DNA from: Primula veris
Taxonomy: Eukaryota > Streptophyta > Magnoliopsida > Ericales > Primulaceae
DNA length: 64,000 bases
Direction: 5' to 3'
Assembly (NCBI GenBank): GCA_963682055.1
Contig: OY821740.1
Location: 42,428,795 to 42,492,794 of the forward strand
Shown: in pieces, positions 25,901 through 36,928 of the stretch
Layout: the number at the start of each line of letters is the position of its first letter
Position numbering within the stretch: position 1 is the stretch's first letter
Translations under genes and position numbers: made by a program
Notes under the pieces: generated by a model
The model's database searches: none
What the model was told of the DNA's origin: nothing
The model's input: only the letters and a program-made list of their open reading frames with translations

Positions 25901-26608
25901 CTTCTTAGTTTGTCAACTAGTCGGTCTTATAAGATTGATTACCTATCAATTTAAAGACCTAGGGCATGTTAAAAAGGCAACTTATTTATGCACCAAGAAG
26001 TCAAGTAAGTTATAGATCATGATGTTGCTTTTTTCATTATGTACTTGAGCTAATGGAGGACTATTATATAACCATGGTCTAAAATCTGAAATCCTGTTCA
26101 ATCCCCTAAACCCGAACACCGCATAATTTCTTTCCGCGAAATGATCAACTGCTAGAACCAAATTTCATTTAAAAAAAGGAAGAAGGACTAAAGTCAGATT
26201 TTTTTTCTCAGTCCCCTAAATTCGAACACATTGGGGAAATGATCAATTGCTTGAACCAAGTTTGATTGATTTACCAGATTCACTACTCAAACCAAAACCA
26301 AAACCAAATAAAGGGAAGCTAAACACAAGTTACGCAACTGATCTTATGAGTTATTCGTTTTTTGTTCTGGAACTTTACCTATCTTATTTTGATAATCTGA
26401 TTGTGTTGATCAGGTGAGAGGAATCCTTCAAGAGTTGGATCTTCAAAAGAATAAGGAGTCTAACAAAGAGAACCACAACTATGCAACTATCAATGACCAA
26501 GGAAGAACAGACGAAAGACCAGCTTCCCCAGTTATTCTTCAGCGCGAAGCTCCACCAATATTGGATGTTTTCTGGTTTTTAAAACCCTGCACTCGTCTTT
26601 CTACTTAA
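13933..26608 (+). CDS. TPX2-like N-terminal protein (putative microtubule/Aurora-associated)
   Basis: Six exons: 13933-14086, 14490-14545, 24101-24156, 24267-24704, 25524-25719, 26414-26608. They total 1095 nt and encode 364 residues with all phases matching. Residues about 20-34 ([12 protein letters not shown]) resemble the N-terminal YxxxAPxxxDF block by which TPX2-family proteins bind Aurora kinase; [15 protein letters not shown] follows at residues 44-58. The middle is basic and lysine-rich (exon 4, [12 protein letters not shown]), then comes [18 protein letters not shown]. Exon 5 is proline-rich and exon 6 ends in a hydrophobic [12 protein letters not shown] tail. I see no TPX2 C-terminal domain, so the protein would belong to the short TPX2-like group; this family call is inference. 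Intron 1 holds a Stowaway MITE. Intron 2 is 9.55 kb because a copia element is inserted in opposite orientation; the coding frame is intact across it. Confidence 0.6.
14132..14391. mobile_element. Stowaway MITE in intron 1 of the TPX2-like gene
   Basis: A 260-bp element with inverted ends CTCTCTCCGTTCCTAAATAA and TTATTTAGGTAGGCGGGGAG, flanked by TA. The TIRs have diverged from each other, so the insertion is older than the copia element in the next intron. Confidence 0.8.
14955..15120. repeat. TE-derived fragment in intron 2
   Basis: GGCCTTGTTTGATTGCGG near 14959 resembles a motif at 28110 (ACCTCGTTTGGTTGCGG), a common end sequence of plant MITEs. GGATTGGGCTATTTTT and CTGAATTGGGCTAATTTTT form an internal repeat. 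No matching right end was found. Confidence 0.3.
16045..16052 (-). promoter_or_regulatory. TATA box in the left LTR
   Basis: On the minus strand CTATAAAAGGC is followed by a C/T-rich stretch, as expected for the U3/R junction. Its twin in the 5' LTR is at 22927-22934. Confidence 0.6.
16231..16489. repeat. CCC-led hexamer and heptamer arrays in the left LTR
   Basis: In order: ten CCC(G/A)AGA, ten CCCAAAT, four CCCAAG, four CCCACG, four CCCGTG, one CCCGAG and three CCCGAGA units. The minus (sense) strand therefore carries over 30 GGG runs at 6-7 bp spacing, upstream of the TATA box. Open frames across it encode dipeptide- or heptamer-derived repeats and are not genes. Confidence 0.95.
16887..16897 (-). 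other. polypurine tract
   Basis: Directly inside the left LTR the sense strand reads ATGTGGGGGAT before TGTTGG, the usual plus-strand priming position. Confidence 0.7.
16898..17363 (-). other. 3' non-coding part of the copia element
   Basis: Between the polyprotein stop and the polypurine tract. A 98-codon minus-strand frame runs from 17165 into the LTR (to 16869) but shows no domain and starts in non-coding context. Confidence 0.6.
17364..21743 (-). CDS. copia Gag-Pol polyprotein
   Basis: A 1459-residue uninterrupted frame. The first ATG is at 21743; the frame is open four codons further upstream to a TTG. Residues about 25-85 are an alanine-rich low-complexity stretch. A Gag domain of the UBN2 type follows, then a CCHC zinc knuckle near residue 336 ([14 protein letters not shown]). 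The protease has [10 protein letters not shown] near 411. The pre-integrase block has LWHGRLGH near 570; the integrase core shows DDCTRY, then DRGGEYE near 690 and [12 protein letters not shown]. The reverse transcriptase has [12 protein letters not shown] near 1024 and YVDDM near 1110. RNase H begins with SDANW near 1276, and the end is DPFTKGL plus about 50 residues. All catalytic motifs are present and no frameshift or stop is seen, so the element may be autonomous. Confidence 0.97.
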   Translation of the reverse strand: MTNEDQIPTVSSENVQGALVIGSSHNNASAASGGAQAQAEAEAAAAKAAADAAAAEADAMAVAAAAAQAAAKAAAKAALVAAARAKGKAPATPAMPMLPTSQLERPEKFRGNNFKRWQQKMLFYLTALNLTRFLKESAPVLSEDDEDVQTVSAVEAWKHGDYLCRNYILCALDDTLFSVFEPKASAKELWESLERKYKVNNAGAKKFVVTDFHEYMMTDGKSVIEQVEELQLIYHRLEVEGLVINEPFQVALMIEKLPPSWKEFQNYLKHKRKAMTLEGLIERLNVEQSNRRSGRKGGGGAGNAVAKAHVVEDAVSKRKRFDSGVGASLKKKFMGDCFVCNKPGHRAADCKMRTDKPKPPPKRKFQGKGRKRAPAQANVAEGGDDAGQDYMHLSAVVSEVNLVGSNPKEWWLDTGATSHICASKWMFKTYTAVDNESCFMGNSATSRVEGKGTVLLKMTSGKELTLNGVLHVPEIRKNLVSGSVMVNKGFKLVFESAKIVITLNGMYVGRGYMTNGMFKLNVGTPAPKAELAIEGTKAEASTKNNVIVNVAQVANKTSFAYSCDSFNLWHGRLGHVNANSMKKLISLNLLPNFVFDKQHKCEVCVEAKLTKSSYQHIERSTEPLGLIHTDVCDLKFIQTRGGKKYFITFIDDCTRYCYVYLMRSKDEAVEKFALYKTEVENQLNKKIKILRSDRGGEYEAPFAQICAENGIIHQTTAPYSPEQNGVAERKNRTLKEMMNAMLISSGLPQNMWGEALLSANYVLNKLPHKKRDKPPYELWKGHRPSYKFLRVWGCLAKVLVSLPKRTRIGPKTVDCVFIGYAQNSSAYRFLVHKSDNPDVHADTIIEAREASFFEEIFPRKSSVTVETEESNSEENVGASEPLEEEEEEPRRSKRARKETTFGPDFVTFMIEGEPATFKQAMSSPEAQYWEEAINNEVESILQNHTWELVDLPPGCKPLGHKWIFKRKRKLDGTIEKYKARLVVKGFRQTEGVDYFDTYAPVSRKTSIRIVIALAALFDLEIHQMDVKTAFLNGELEEEIYMEQPEGFVVPGKAHKVCKLVKSLYGLKQAPKQWHEKFDRVMLSNGFRINECDKCVYVKGNEKDYVVVCLYVDDMIIIGSIDNINSTKKMLSQKFEMKDLGVADVILGMKITKTSDGYALSQTHYVRQMLDKFDKDSRATSRTPIEISTTLKKNFGESVRQLEYSRIIGSLMYVMNCTRPDIANSVSRLSRYTSNPNEEHWKAIMRLLRYMRYTADRGLHYTRYPAVLEGYSDANWISDSNSTRSTSGYVFVMGGAAVSWRSSKQTCIARSTMESEFIALDLATEEADWLRSFLEGIPMWPKPVPAISMHCDSQSAIGRAQDHMYNGKSRHIRRRHKSVRELLANGVVSLDFVRSKDNIADPFTKGLTQVGVEVSSRGMGLKPIKLETSSEATQPELDSPASGSTGKPNCGGDRTKHSGT
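21744..22095 (-). other. 5' untranslated region of the copia element, primer-binding site unclear
   Basis: The sense strand directly after the 5' LTR reads ATCTTAAACAATATTATT, which does not match the usual copia site complementary to initiator tRNA-Met (TGGTATCAGAGC). No other convincing TGG-led tRNA complement was recognised within about 15 bases. Confidence 0.55.
22927..22934 (-). promoter_or_regulatory. TATA box of the copia promoter
   Basis: TATAAAAG on the minus strand in the 5' LTR, about 180 bp downstream (sense) of the GGG-repeat array; a transcript starting here would contain the CCGGACTG repeats. Confidence 0.65.
23113..23252. repeat. CCC-led hexamer and heptamer arrays in the right LTR
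   Basis: In order: two CCCGAGA, four CCCAAAT, one CCCAAG, five CCCGTG and six CCCGAGA units. CCCACG units of the left LTR are absent. Confidence 0.95.
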
Positions 26609-28109
26609 ATTATAATTCTATTTCATAGCAAGCAAAAGACAACTCAAAGTTGCATTCTTTATTCATTCATTCATTCATTTATCATCACCCCTATAAGAGA
26701 TCAGTATAGTTTTTGTTGTCATATTTTACATCATATAGTATTTTCTGATTCGTTTCCGGTTGGGAAAGGCACATTTTGTAATATCCGTTAAATTGTTAAT
26801 TATGTTAGTAATTAAAACTAATTGGGAATAAAATCTGGGGTACTTTTTTGGTTCTTCATTAATTGTTATTTTTGTGTTCAAGTTTCTGCTGGGGTTAAAT
26901 CCACAGTCCTGAATGTAACAAAAGCTTTATCTCTATATGATCTATTTTTATAACTTTGAGGACATGATGGTCTTGAGAAAACATTAAGGTAGATATTTTA
27001 TTGATCTACTTTTATGACTTGAGGAAATGTTGGTCTTGTATTGTATTTTACTAGTATGGAGGTGGAAAGATGTAGGATCAGTTGATTAAAATCTTTTGAG
27101 ATAAAAGAATACTTGCATGAGATATAAGGCCTCTTCTATTGCTCCTAATATTGCAGAAGAGATTGAGATATGAGTACTTGTATATCGGTTCTGTAAACAG
27201 TTTTAATTTACTTTTATTATCTGGGGCGTATTGTCATAATCTGGTAACAAACTGGTAAATAATTAAATGGTCAGTCCTAAATTGTTGGGGCTATACGAAA
27301 CTACGTGTAATTTAGACCGACAAATAACTCATATCTAAGTTGTCGAATTCAAAATTTTCAAAAGTTAATCGCATAGTTCAAATGTTAAACTATATGAACA
27401 AATTTTAAAAATTTACATTTTAACAATTTAAACACGAGATATTTGCCGGTTAAAGTTGCACGTAAATACATAGAACCCCAATATCGTAGGCCGGAGGTGT
27501 AATTGTCTAGGAAAAACACAAAGAATAGTACTACTACGTGATAATATATTGTTTTTTTACTGCCATTTGGGTAGATGCTCTAACATGTATTATTAAAAGG
27601 TTACTAATCCATGACCCAAAAAATGGTTGTTTAAATAGATGCTTTGCTTAAGGTATTTTTAAATCTCTAACATAATTATCCTGTAATAATATATTGTTAC
27701 ATACTAGGCTTAGACAAGAGTGTGCCCGCACGTGACTTGCGTACTCTAGTCCGTAAACAACTAGAGCAGAACTCGGCTCTTCCTGTGGATGCCTGCGCAT
27801 GACACGGCGTTTTCTTAATTAATTGAATTATTGTTGACTAATAGAAGTAGTATTTAGTAATTTCTTAATCCGAGTTTAGTGATGGTACTGATAGTCACAT
27901 TTACTTGTTATATACTCCGTTAATAAAGAAGAGCATATATATATGTTTTACTCATTTATTTTACAGTTTTACTCTAGCTATATTACCACTAAAAATATAT
28001 AGAGTAGTCTTGAACAATTAAAATAGTTCATTTACTACTGATAAAAGTCGTTCCCAATTAGGTTGTTGTATGTTGGAAGAAGGTTTAACTCAAATCAGAT
28101 GCATGTAAT
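26609..28109. other. spacer downstream of the TPX2-like gene
   Basis: It should hold the 3' UTR near 26609-26900 (a CATT repeat, TTCATTCATTCATTCATT, near 26660). One MITE remnant lies at 27272-27500. Otherwise no gene or RNA was recognised. Confidence 0.5.
27272..27500. mobile_element. Stowaway-related MITE remnant
   Basis: The interior ACGAAACTACGTGTAATTT and its inverted counterpart AAAGTTGCACGTAAATAC near the right end match the arms of the elements at 44659-44892 and 61982-62216. The outermost ends have decayed. Confidence 0.5.
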
Positions 28110-29416
28110 TAGGACCTCGTTTGGTTGCGGGATAAGAGTGGTATTCGAAATCGCGGGATTACCTATCGGGATAGGAGTGGTTGAAATTCCTATCCGCTGT
28201 TCTAGTTGCAGTTTTGCAGTTAGGTTCCAAGTGAGGTTGTAACCACAGGTTGGAACCAAGTGTATTTAATGGACAGAACTGTAAAACGTTAAATGTATTT
28301 AAAGTGAACACAAGCACATTTAACAACGGAGTTCACCTAACTAGGCTACGTCTCCGGGACACTTACCCAGATTATGATATTATAAAAGCTTACAATATAG
28401 GACCCAAGTCTTAATGAAAAACTCTCAGATTCCCTCTAGGTTTTTCTGCCTATCTCTATATTGCTCCTACCTTATAACTATCACTTAATAAATCAATGGC
28501 ATCCCACCATTGTTTTTCTTTTGAAAGCTCACGTGTATTCTCTCAAGAATAGATTCTTTATAATTTAGAACACACCTTTTTACAAGCTAAGTTATTAACT
28601 ATTTATAAGTAAAAACAATCTTCTTCCTTCAAGACTTTTTATGATTGCTTTTGACTTCTTTTGATTGGCTTCAATCTCTCCATATTGCACGTCTGCCTTT
28701 TGTAGGATTGACATCAATCTTCATAAGTTAATACCTGTTAAAATAACTAGCTTGAAAGTAGGAGTTAGTCTTTTCCTATAACTAGGAAACATATAAAGAT
28801 AATATCTTTTAGAGATAATATCTTTCCATATATATATGAAACACCTAACCCCATATTACATTCAATCTTTAAACTTATCTTTACTGAATATGATAAGAAA
28901 CAAAAGATTGAAACAAGTGATAAAAATTTGCATAAGAATAGAGATATAGATTTAAAAGGAAACATATCTTTATAAACTAATCTCCTTATATCTTTTAGGA
29001 AACCACTTTGATATTCTCAATTTACGCATATTAAACCTTTAAGATCATATGAGAATATATCCTGCATACTGTAGAACAAATAATAATCAATAAAGAACAG
29101 TTATGCAGATTTACAGAACAAGACAGAATTCTGCAGAACAGCAGGTTGGAACTGTGGTTGCAACTGAGGTTGCAACTGGTACTTGAAACCACCAACGCTG
29201 TCTCAGCATGTTGTAGAAACCTATCAACATAGGTTGTAACTGAGGTTGTAACATTGTTTGTAACCTAACAACAGTTGTCTCAGTAGGTTGTAACTGAGGT
29301 TGCAACATTGCTTAAAACCTAACAACTCTGTCTTAGTTCATAATAAACAGATAGGATTATTTAGTGAAAACCATTAGACAACAAATAGAATTTAAACCAG
29401 AAATCTGGTCCTAACA
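28110..29416. mobile_element. TE fragments: MITE end and LTR-like segment
   Basis: 28110-28197 carries ACCTCGTTTGGTTGCGGGAT and repeats of GGGATAGGAGTGG, resembling one end of a plant MITE. From 28198 to 29416 the sequence read on the minus strand begins TGTTAGGACCAGATTTC and ends GCAACTAGAACA, a TG...CA form like a solo LTR of about 1.2 kb. It contains local repeats of GGTTGTAACTGAGGTTG around 29140-29320. The flanking 5-mers (TCCGC and GTTGT) do not match, so the LTR call is tentative. Confidence 0.35.
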
Positions 29417-30362
29417 GTTGTATTCTAGAGGATGAAAAGTCAGGGTAACTTTTGAAAGATATTTTACAGATTGCAAGAATTATTTTCCATCAAAAACATC
29501 GACTAAATAGACAGGTGAGAGTTTAAACAAACTAATTACTTTTGCAGTGTTTAGCATGAATTCTATCTAGCTATTACCGCAAGTTATTGATTAGACTTAT
29601 ATTCATATAGGAATATTTCGTACGTCAGTTTAGATGACTAATTATTTTGCATGATATTTAATTGTTAAATAAAATTAAAATTCTTTAAAAAGCATTAACG
29701 AGAAAGTCCACTTGGATAAAGTTTCTCAATCCCTTTCAGACACAGTAAATAAGCCTAAGAATAGCTAATAATTTTATCTGTTTGATAATCCCGTCATTTT
29801 CATATGATCATCACTTTCACAAATGATATTATTTATCGGTTAAGCTCAGTTACTTATTCATGCTTTTGTTTTCTTTACATCAAATGGAAAATAAAACTAT
29901 TTAAATCGACACATATTCTTAAAAACAAAAAAGGGAAATGTACAAGAAGGATAAATCTATGGTAACCTTGATCTAGGTACATGAAAAATAGTTAATTCGC
30001 ATTACTGGCTTTCAAATCTTCCTTATAAAAGTAACCCCCACAAGAGTTTAAGAGCATGAAACAAAAATAACGAAAGAGAACGCTATTTTACAAGAAAGAT
30101 TAGACCGTCTGAATAAGTTGATATTGAAGAACCAGACACAATTTTTTTTTTAAATCTTATTAAAGATGATAAAAAAGTATTAAACCCGCCTTTATAAGAC
30201 TCAGAATCGAACTATGTATATGTTAGTTGAGACTTCGTGTATTGACCCAATAGGGTGGTCTTGTTAGATTTGTATACTAATTATAAAAAATTGTAAAATT
30301 GGTGTACAAAATCCGAAAGATAACTAATTCGGGTGTACTACAAGAATTCAGAAGTACAAATT

Positions 30363-30504
30363 GTGTATAATATTGGTGTACTAATTATAAAATTATTCTT
30401 GTACGTCATGATCACTGATTCACTATAAATACTGTGTATAATATTGGTGTACTAATTATAAAATTATTCTTGCACGTCATGATCACTGATTCACTATAAA
30501 TATT
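30363..30504 (+). promoter_or_regulatory. 71-bp tandem duplication in the promoter of bHLH copy 1
   Basis: Two nearly identical 71-bp units start at 30363 and 30434 and contain GTGTATAATATTGGTGTAC, ACGTCATGATCACTGATTCA and CACTATAAATA, the last a possible TATA box. They differ at very few positions. Copy 2 has only one, more diverged, equivalent. Confidence 0.85.
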
Positions 30505-30616
30505 GCATAATGCATATTGTTCTTCTTTATAAATCCATAATACAACAAGTACGAACCTTAGCCACAAAAGTATGCTAGCTCTATCCTCTCGTTTTGTCTG
30601 GCCCTTTGAGAATCTC

Positions 30617-32609
30617 ATGAGCCACGAACAAAATGGAATCAATATTAGAGAAACAGAAACTTATTCTGACCAATCTTTTTTACAGTCTGCTCTTATACTT
30701 GATGAATTTGTTACGAAGACGAGTGAAGTCGATGGTGTTGATACAAAAATGGTTAGGAAGCTTAACCATAATGCTAGTGAACGGGATCGTCGCAAGAAGA
30801 TCAATAGCTTGTACTGTTCTCTTAATTCGCTCCTTCCAATGACAGATTGCAATCAAAAGGTAAGAAAAAGAAGATTGGTTGAATAATAATGAGACCAGAC
30901 GGAAACTTTAACCTTCAAAGATTTTGATAGCTATTTGCAGGCATCAAAAAGCAATAGAACGATAGATGTTATTCAAGAATATCAAGAACATTTCATAAAA
31001 AAAGGTCTAGCTAGTTTCTCAAACCGGCTCATATATAACAGCATACTCCGTATCTCTTATCATGTCTAGATGCTCCTGTAGTCCTTGTCGGGGTTAGATT
31101 GTATGCAAAGATTTTGCAGCTTTTAATAAAAAGAATTTTTTTATAAAATCTGGGATTAATACTAGCTATTTCATGCATTGCCTTCAAATCTATGTCATGC
31201 TTAGTCAAATAGCCTAACTTAATTTCCGTCAATATTAGTAGGAAAACCAATTCCAATTGTGATTAAGACCAGACTGAAGTTGCTGTAATATTATAGGCAA
31301 GGAAAGGGTATATATAGTTTGCATGAAATAATTATAATATGGTAAAAAAAGGAGCAAAAAGACCACAAAGCTAAGCGATTTGCAAGAATTTATGTCACTA
31401 ATGATGTATATCTTGTGTCGGAGGCAAAATATATAGTGGCCTTGTACCAAAAGTAACTTCAAAATTAAGGGAATAGTACAAGTTCTTCAATACTTGAATT
31501 TAAGAACTACTGGTGGCAACTTTTGTAGATGTAAATGACAATAAAATTGGCGAAGAGTAATTTTTTTTACCAATATCAATGGCAAGGCCATGTAAATTGT
31601 AAATGTATGACGGGCCTCAGAGATAGAGGCTATTAGTCGAATGCCAGACTAACGTCGATCATGACTTTTTATCAGATGATAATCATATATATCTGGATAC
31701 TTGATTATATTGGGGGTTTTAGCTTTTATTATTTCATTTTTATACTACCTAGATCATATTGCCTTACTCTATATTTGAATTTGCTATGACAGAAAAAATT
31801 AAGCATTCCGTCCACAATTGCACGTGTAGTAAAATACATACCCGAGCTACGACTTGAACTGGAAAATCTGGATCAAAAGAAGGAAGCTCTGAAATCTAGA
31901 AAGAGGGAAAACTCGGAAAATGGTCAAGCAAATAAAAAGCAAAGAAGATGCAGAAAAGATGAGAGCTCGTTAGGTATTGTTTGTGTTAGTAAACTTGGAG
32001 ATGAAGAAGTTATAATCCAACTATGCACAGAAAAGCACAATATTAGAGTATCAGATATTTTGATGTCTCTAGAAGACGAAACGCTACACCTATTAACCAT
32101 CTCATCTTTTGAGTTGTCTGGAGAAAGAGTTATCTACAGCCTGCATCTTCGGGTATTCGTTCATTCTATTCCTCATTTGAAAAAAATATATATTAATTTT
32201 ATTTAATTGTATATATATTTATCTTCCTATTTAATTGTGACAAATTTTGATTATACGTGTTCAAGGTGGAAAACTAATTTCAAGTGTTATATGCTACTCA
32301 AAATTTGTCACAATTAAATAGGAAGATAAATGTACAATTAAATAAAATTAATGTATATTAGACTTTTTTCCAGCTATAAAATATTAGATTTTTTTTTTGT
32401 AGCTGCATTTATTAAAATTATTCAGTGTTGTCCCCATGTCCTTTAATTTTTTGAGGTCTAAGGTTGTGAATCTAAAAAAATTAATTATTTGTTTGAAATA
32501 ACCATCTTATTATGAGACAGTTTTACTAATCGTGTGTATTATACATTGACAGGTGCAAGGAACTCAAAGCTTGAATACGGAAATGTTAAGAACAAAGATA
32601 TTGTCATAG
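30617..32609 (+). CDS. subgroup Ib bHLH factor (ORG2/bHLH38 type), duplicate 1
   Basis: Subgroup Ib bHLHs dimerise with FIT and activate iron uptake genes. Exons end at 30859, then 31793-32152 and 32553-32609. From ATG 30617 the product is 219 residues; an upstream in-frame ATG at 30572 would give 234. The basic helix-loop-helix spans [18 protein letters not shown], the loop LLPMTD and, across intron 1, STIARVVKYIPELRLELENL; the H-E-R DNA-contact pattern is intact. A charged linker and an ACT-like C-terminal part ([20 protein letters not shown]) follow. The ATG used by the paralog is at 30633 here but out of frame, because of a 1-bp deletion in GAAACT against GAAAACT, so translation must begin at 30617 or 30572. 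The last exon stops three codons early (KILS versus KILSLCV) through a small deletion. Confidence 0.85.
32188..32358. repeat. long inverted repeat in intron 2 of bHLH copy 1
   Basis: Arms of about 60 bp (32188-32249 and 32299-32358) around a 49-bp spacer. The inner 32 bp, including ATCTTCCTATTTAATTGTGA, are perfectly complementary. Copy 2 has only the left arm, so the second arm arose by local inverted duplication after the segmental duplication, or was lost there. Confidence 0.85.
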
Positions 32610-34330
32610 AGTGGAACGTCATTCATAAATATGTTAATTAGGAGCTCGATAGCCTTGTATTGTACATAGCTTATAAAATTTCGAAGTCGATCACATAAGA
32701 AATTAAATACGTACTACTATTACTATATTGTTGATGAATAAACAATGGAGAAATGTTGTTAGCTAGATACTCCAGTCTCCAGTTTTCTAGACTTTTTTTA
32801 TCCATGTAGTCCACATTCATATTTCCAATATCATGGTTAATGACTTAAAGTCTATATTAATAATAGACTATGTAATTTATTAAGAACCAAGTTAATGCGA
32901 TATACATATATATAACAATTACGTTCTCGTCTAAATTTTTTGAATTTTATTGTGATAGGATTAGTTGGATATTTTTGAGAAGGCTAGAGTACGAAATAAG
33001 TAGTCATAGACTATTTCATGCTTAAATTAAATCTTAAACAAGACTTGAGAATCGAGTTTTTAAAAATTAAATACGTTTTTATGTACTAATAAATAATTCT
33101 TCGCGCGGCAAAATATAAATCTTACACTAAATTCTGCAAATAGTCACCACAAAGATGAAGAAAATTAAGCCTTAGTACTACTCATTATCAATTATAAAAG
33201 AGATATAACCAAGTCCTAATGCATATATAAACCTAGGAACCACTTTCACTATCAGGCAACGTCTAATTATACCCATACGATCATTAGCAACTCATAATAA
33301 CTACTTAATTACAACTAGCACGCCTAAGCAAAAAACCTAAAAAAGTAAAAACATAGAAATAAAATAGCTTAACGTGATTCACCCACCAGTATTACTTGGT
33401 TAATTCGTACCTGTGTGTGTAATAAAATGAGTCTAATTAACGAGCCGAACAAACTATTGCTCACACTCGGTTGATTTACTATCAATAAACAAACAACAGT
33501 TGATAGAAACGTATTGCAAAAATAAATTCATTATTGAGAAAAATAATAATTTTCATATTATGGTTTTGTATATATGTGATCCTGAATTCTTGGGATAAAT
33601 GTATATTTTGATAATGATGATAACATTTGGGATAAATGTGTGTGTGTGTGTGTATAGCTTTCGCGGCAAAGCATTTTCTTAATACATAATTTTGGGCCGC
33701 ACTGCATGCAAACTTATACACGATTTTGGGGTAATTCAAGAAACTTTTGAATGCTATTAATTTTTTTTGCAAAGTTCAATATTTATTTTACCAAAATACG
33801 AAATTCATTAGTATTTATATTAGTATCAAAATTGTATAGTCTTAACTCATACCAGCTGCTATATACGAAATATTTTGAGTTAAAAATCTTTTTATCACAT
33901 TTTATTGTTGAACTTGTCCAGTAAAGTTAATGGTCATTTTGGAAGCATCTGTAATGTTAAATGCATTTGTTAGACATAAAACAAAACCTTTATTTCAAAA
34001 AAGCCATAAAACAAAATCTAAACACACTAAAAGTAAGGTAAAACAACCAGTCCCGTACCTTTTTACACACCTGTGTAGTGCTCTCTACTGACGTGTCATA
34101 TATAATAGTGTACATCCGTTACATAAACCCTAAATTAATCCATATCAAGGAAAAAGAGTTGCTTTTAAAAAAAAAAAGAAAAAAAAAAAAAGGAAAAGAG
34201 TTGAAAAACTCAAGCTCATAGTCCACGTTGCACTTTCAAAGCTGTATGGCTAATACAAAATAATTATACACTTAAATATAATAATATGTCCGAAATATTA
34301 ATTTTGAAAATATGTGTAATTTTTTATTGC
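32610..34330. other. spacer between bHLH copy 1 and OSR copy 1
   Basis: 3' flank shared with copy 2 (45911-48100). A GT microsatellite (33641-33653) is present. No gene was recognised. Confidence 0.5.
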
Positions 34331-34930
34331 AAAATTTCAAAGTTATCCATGTATCAAAAAATTTCAAAAGTTAATCACATATTTCTAAAATTGCACATAT
34401 ATTTTTTCATAAATTTTTCGAGACAGGGGAGGATGTAATTCCACACTATAAATGCGTCAGTAAATGTACGTTAAGTGCAAATTAAGTGAAACTTTTCGTC
34501 CGAGATGTAAGTTCATGAACTAATGTACGTTTATGCCAATTACTCACTACTATACTTAATCAAGTCCTATATTATCTGTTAAAGTTGCACATATTTTCAT
34601 AGATTATTTGGGATAGTAAGGATATAATTTCGTATCAAGATATGAATCAATAAATGTACGTAAGTGCGAATTAAGTTTAATTTTCCATCGAGACTAAAAA
34701 CATGAACTGATTTATAACAATTACTTAATCAAGTTGTATATTAAATGTTAAAATTGCACATGTTTTCGTACATTTTTGGAACGGGATTAATTCCACACCA
34801 AGATATAAATGCATCATTAAATGTTCTAAGTGCGAATTAAGTGTTATTTTTCACCGAGCTAGATATAAAATCATGAAGTAATGTAAGTTTATGCCAATTG
34901 CTATTGCTTACAAGTTCTATATTAACTGTT
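34330..34930. repeat. about 180-bp tandem repeats upstream of OSR copy 1
   Basis: Three diverged units, marked by TAAATGTACG...AAGTGC-AATTAAG at about 34453, 34642 and 34815, each followed by ATGAACTAAT..TATGCCAATTA and an AAATTGCACAT motif. The same array stands before OSR copy 2. Confidence 0.75.
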
Positions 34931-34962
34931 TGCTTGGTGTTCAAAAAGATAGTGAGAGAGAG

Positions 34963-35205
34963 ATGTCTATTAAGGATATTAAGGACTATATGGGTATGAA
35001 GTCAGGGGTGTTCATGATGGTTATGATGGTAATACTGTTAGTGGGGCCGCTAGTTCTTCCGCCACTTCCACCGCCACCGATGGTGTTTCTTTTTATTCCG
35101 GTGGTGATCTTGTTCTTATTGTTCTCCATGTTGTTGTTTACTCCAACAATCCCGAATCAACAGTTGGTAATATATTTTGTGTTAACAGTTTCGAAAACTA
35201 GTTAA
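34963..35205 (+). CDS. ARGOS/ORGAN SIZE RELATED-like small membrane protein, copy 1
   Basis: OSR-domain proteins such as ARGOS and OSR1 are small ER-associated membrane proteins that promote organ growth and dampen ethylene signalling. From ATG 34963 the product is 80 residues; the frame is also open from ATG 34891. The family signature is intact: a hydrophobic helix (FMMVMMVILLVGPLVL), the loop LPPLPPPP, and a second helix (FLFIPVVILFLLFSMLLF). The N-terminus is short. A GT after 35165 (CAACAGTTG|GTAATA) could be a donor to an exon near 36161 (MEQFWDDDLPIPRCYKRF), but the unspliced frame also ends soon, so I keep it as one exon. Confidence 0.7.
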   Translation: MSIKDIKDYMGMKSGVFMMVMMVILLVGPLVLPPLPPPPMVFLFIPVVILFLLFSMLLFTPTIPNQQLVIYFVLTVSKTS

Positions 35206-36928
35206 AATTAAGAAAGGAGTTCTTTCAAAACATAAATTACGTAAAATAAAACTAACTAATGTTCAAAATAATGGAGAATACATGTTGTCCCACAAAAAAA
35301 TAGTGCCTGGCCTAGTCAATTGACGGGATTGTGCCTTGCCTAACATCATATTTCGTCATTAAATGTTGTTGCATGCATGATCCATTGATCAAGCATTTCT
35401 AAGTTCTCTAGTTATATGACTTTATTTCTTACTTGTGTGTAATTCCTAGCAGTTCATAGATTACAGGAATTATACGTATGGATTCGATGAGTAAATTATT
35501 GTTTGGGAAAAATTTATCAGATTTGACCTTAAATTCTTATCTACCCAAAGACAGCACTAATGATTGCCTGAAATTAAGTTCTTCACCCAGTTTCCGAGTT
35601 TAGAACTTCTAGGCAGTCTTTAGCGCCGGCTTTGATTATATAGGAATTTAAGATTAAAATTGATAAAAAAAAATCAAGAACTCCCAAAACTAACGGAAAT
35701 TAAGGTAATCAATGTAAACTCGTAGTGTAGACTAGATTCACCTGGTCATGGAATCAATGTAAACTACACGAAAATGTGTGCAATTATCAATGTTGATAAT
35801 CTAAGCTACATGCATACAATAAGAATTCTAATTCTGTTAGGCTAGATTTATGCGTATAAAAAGTATACTCTTACATTTTCAGACAGGTAAAGTTACCAAA
35901 TATAACGACAATATCAACATTGTTTCATAAACAAAATACGACATGTATCGATAGGAATAACCTTATTGCATGTCAGTGTTCCCTAATTCCTTTGGAAGGT
36001 TAGCCCGTAAATGCGCGTATTCTTTTTGACATACTCATGATCAAGTCATCAAGTACTTCAATTTTTGGGATTAGTTAGTTTCGGTAGTATATATTTCCTG
36101 TGAAACATTGGTGTTTTGATTGTTTTAACCACTATATGTATCGTGCCTTCTCATGCAGATGGAACAATTCTGGGATGACGATTTACCAATTCCAAGGTGT
36201 TATAAGCGGTTCTAAACAACTTATGGAATATGAAAACAAGGAACATCATCTCAAAATTTGATAAGATTGCAAGAGACGTATAACTATGCTTTGTACTTTT
36301 CTTTGTATCGTTCCGCCTTCTATATATCAGTCTAAATCAACTTTCCCTTTTACAGTTGGTTCCCAAATTAACTGTTATTGGATAATGATTTGATACCTTA
36401 AAGTTATAAGTATTCATCATCTTGGTAGTTTAAAGATTAAGAAAATCAAGCGCATGAGCGATTAAAACAGCACAAGCTTGACAAACTAAATTTAAATGCG
36501 ACATTTATGCATCAAATACAAGTACATGTGCTAGCTTGAAATTCGAATGTGCTTCATTAAGAGGTCCAAGACCAATATATACGGTCAAGTAGTGTAACTA
36601 CTATTATTTTATTATAATAAATCAACCCAAATCAAATGAGTAGGTTCAATTTAGCCAAAAAATTTCAAAAATACCATACACATTTATATTAATTACAATA
36701 ATATCATACTCCCATAAAAATATAAAAAATAAAAACTAATAAAATTATTTATCACTCTTTAACAACCAAAAATTCTTTTAAATCTTAAATTATGTTTTCT
36801 TTTTATATTATCTACATATTTATATCATAACTATAACTATTTTCTATATTTTTATTAGTATCAAATTAAGTGTTCGGAAAAAGGGAAAGTAAAGAGCTTA
36901 ATTAGATTAATTTAGTGATGGTCAAAAG
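35206..36928. other. spacer after OSR copy 1
   Basis: The duplication ends at about 35253. A possible small exon after CATGCAG at 36161-36217 would encode MEQFWDDDLPIPRCYKRF and a stop; no support beyond the splice site. No other gene was recognised. Confidence 0.4.

Larger units (their letters stand above)
29430..35253 (+). repeat. segmental duplication, copy 1
   Basis: Sequence from about 29430 (GGATGAAAAGTCAGGGTAAC) to 35253 (ATTACGTAAAATAAAAC) is repeated in direct orientation at 37893-49240. It includes the promoter, bHLH gene, tandem-repeat spacer and OSR-like gene. Copy 1 lacks the large insertions of copy 2 and so shows the older arrangement at those sites. Confidence 0.9.

Noticed and set aside
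30633..30842. Alternative 69-codon frame starting at the ancestral ATG of bHLH copy 1
   Set aside because: It is the frameshifted reading of the bHLH exon; the bHLH residues are preserved in the other frame.
33482..33772. 96-codon minus-strand frame
   Set aside because: It runs through a GT microsatellite and AT-rich spacer and is not preserved in copy 2.
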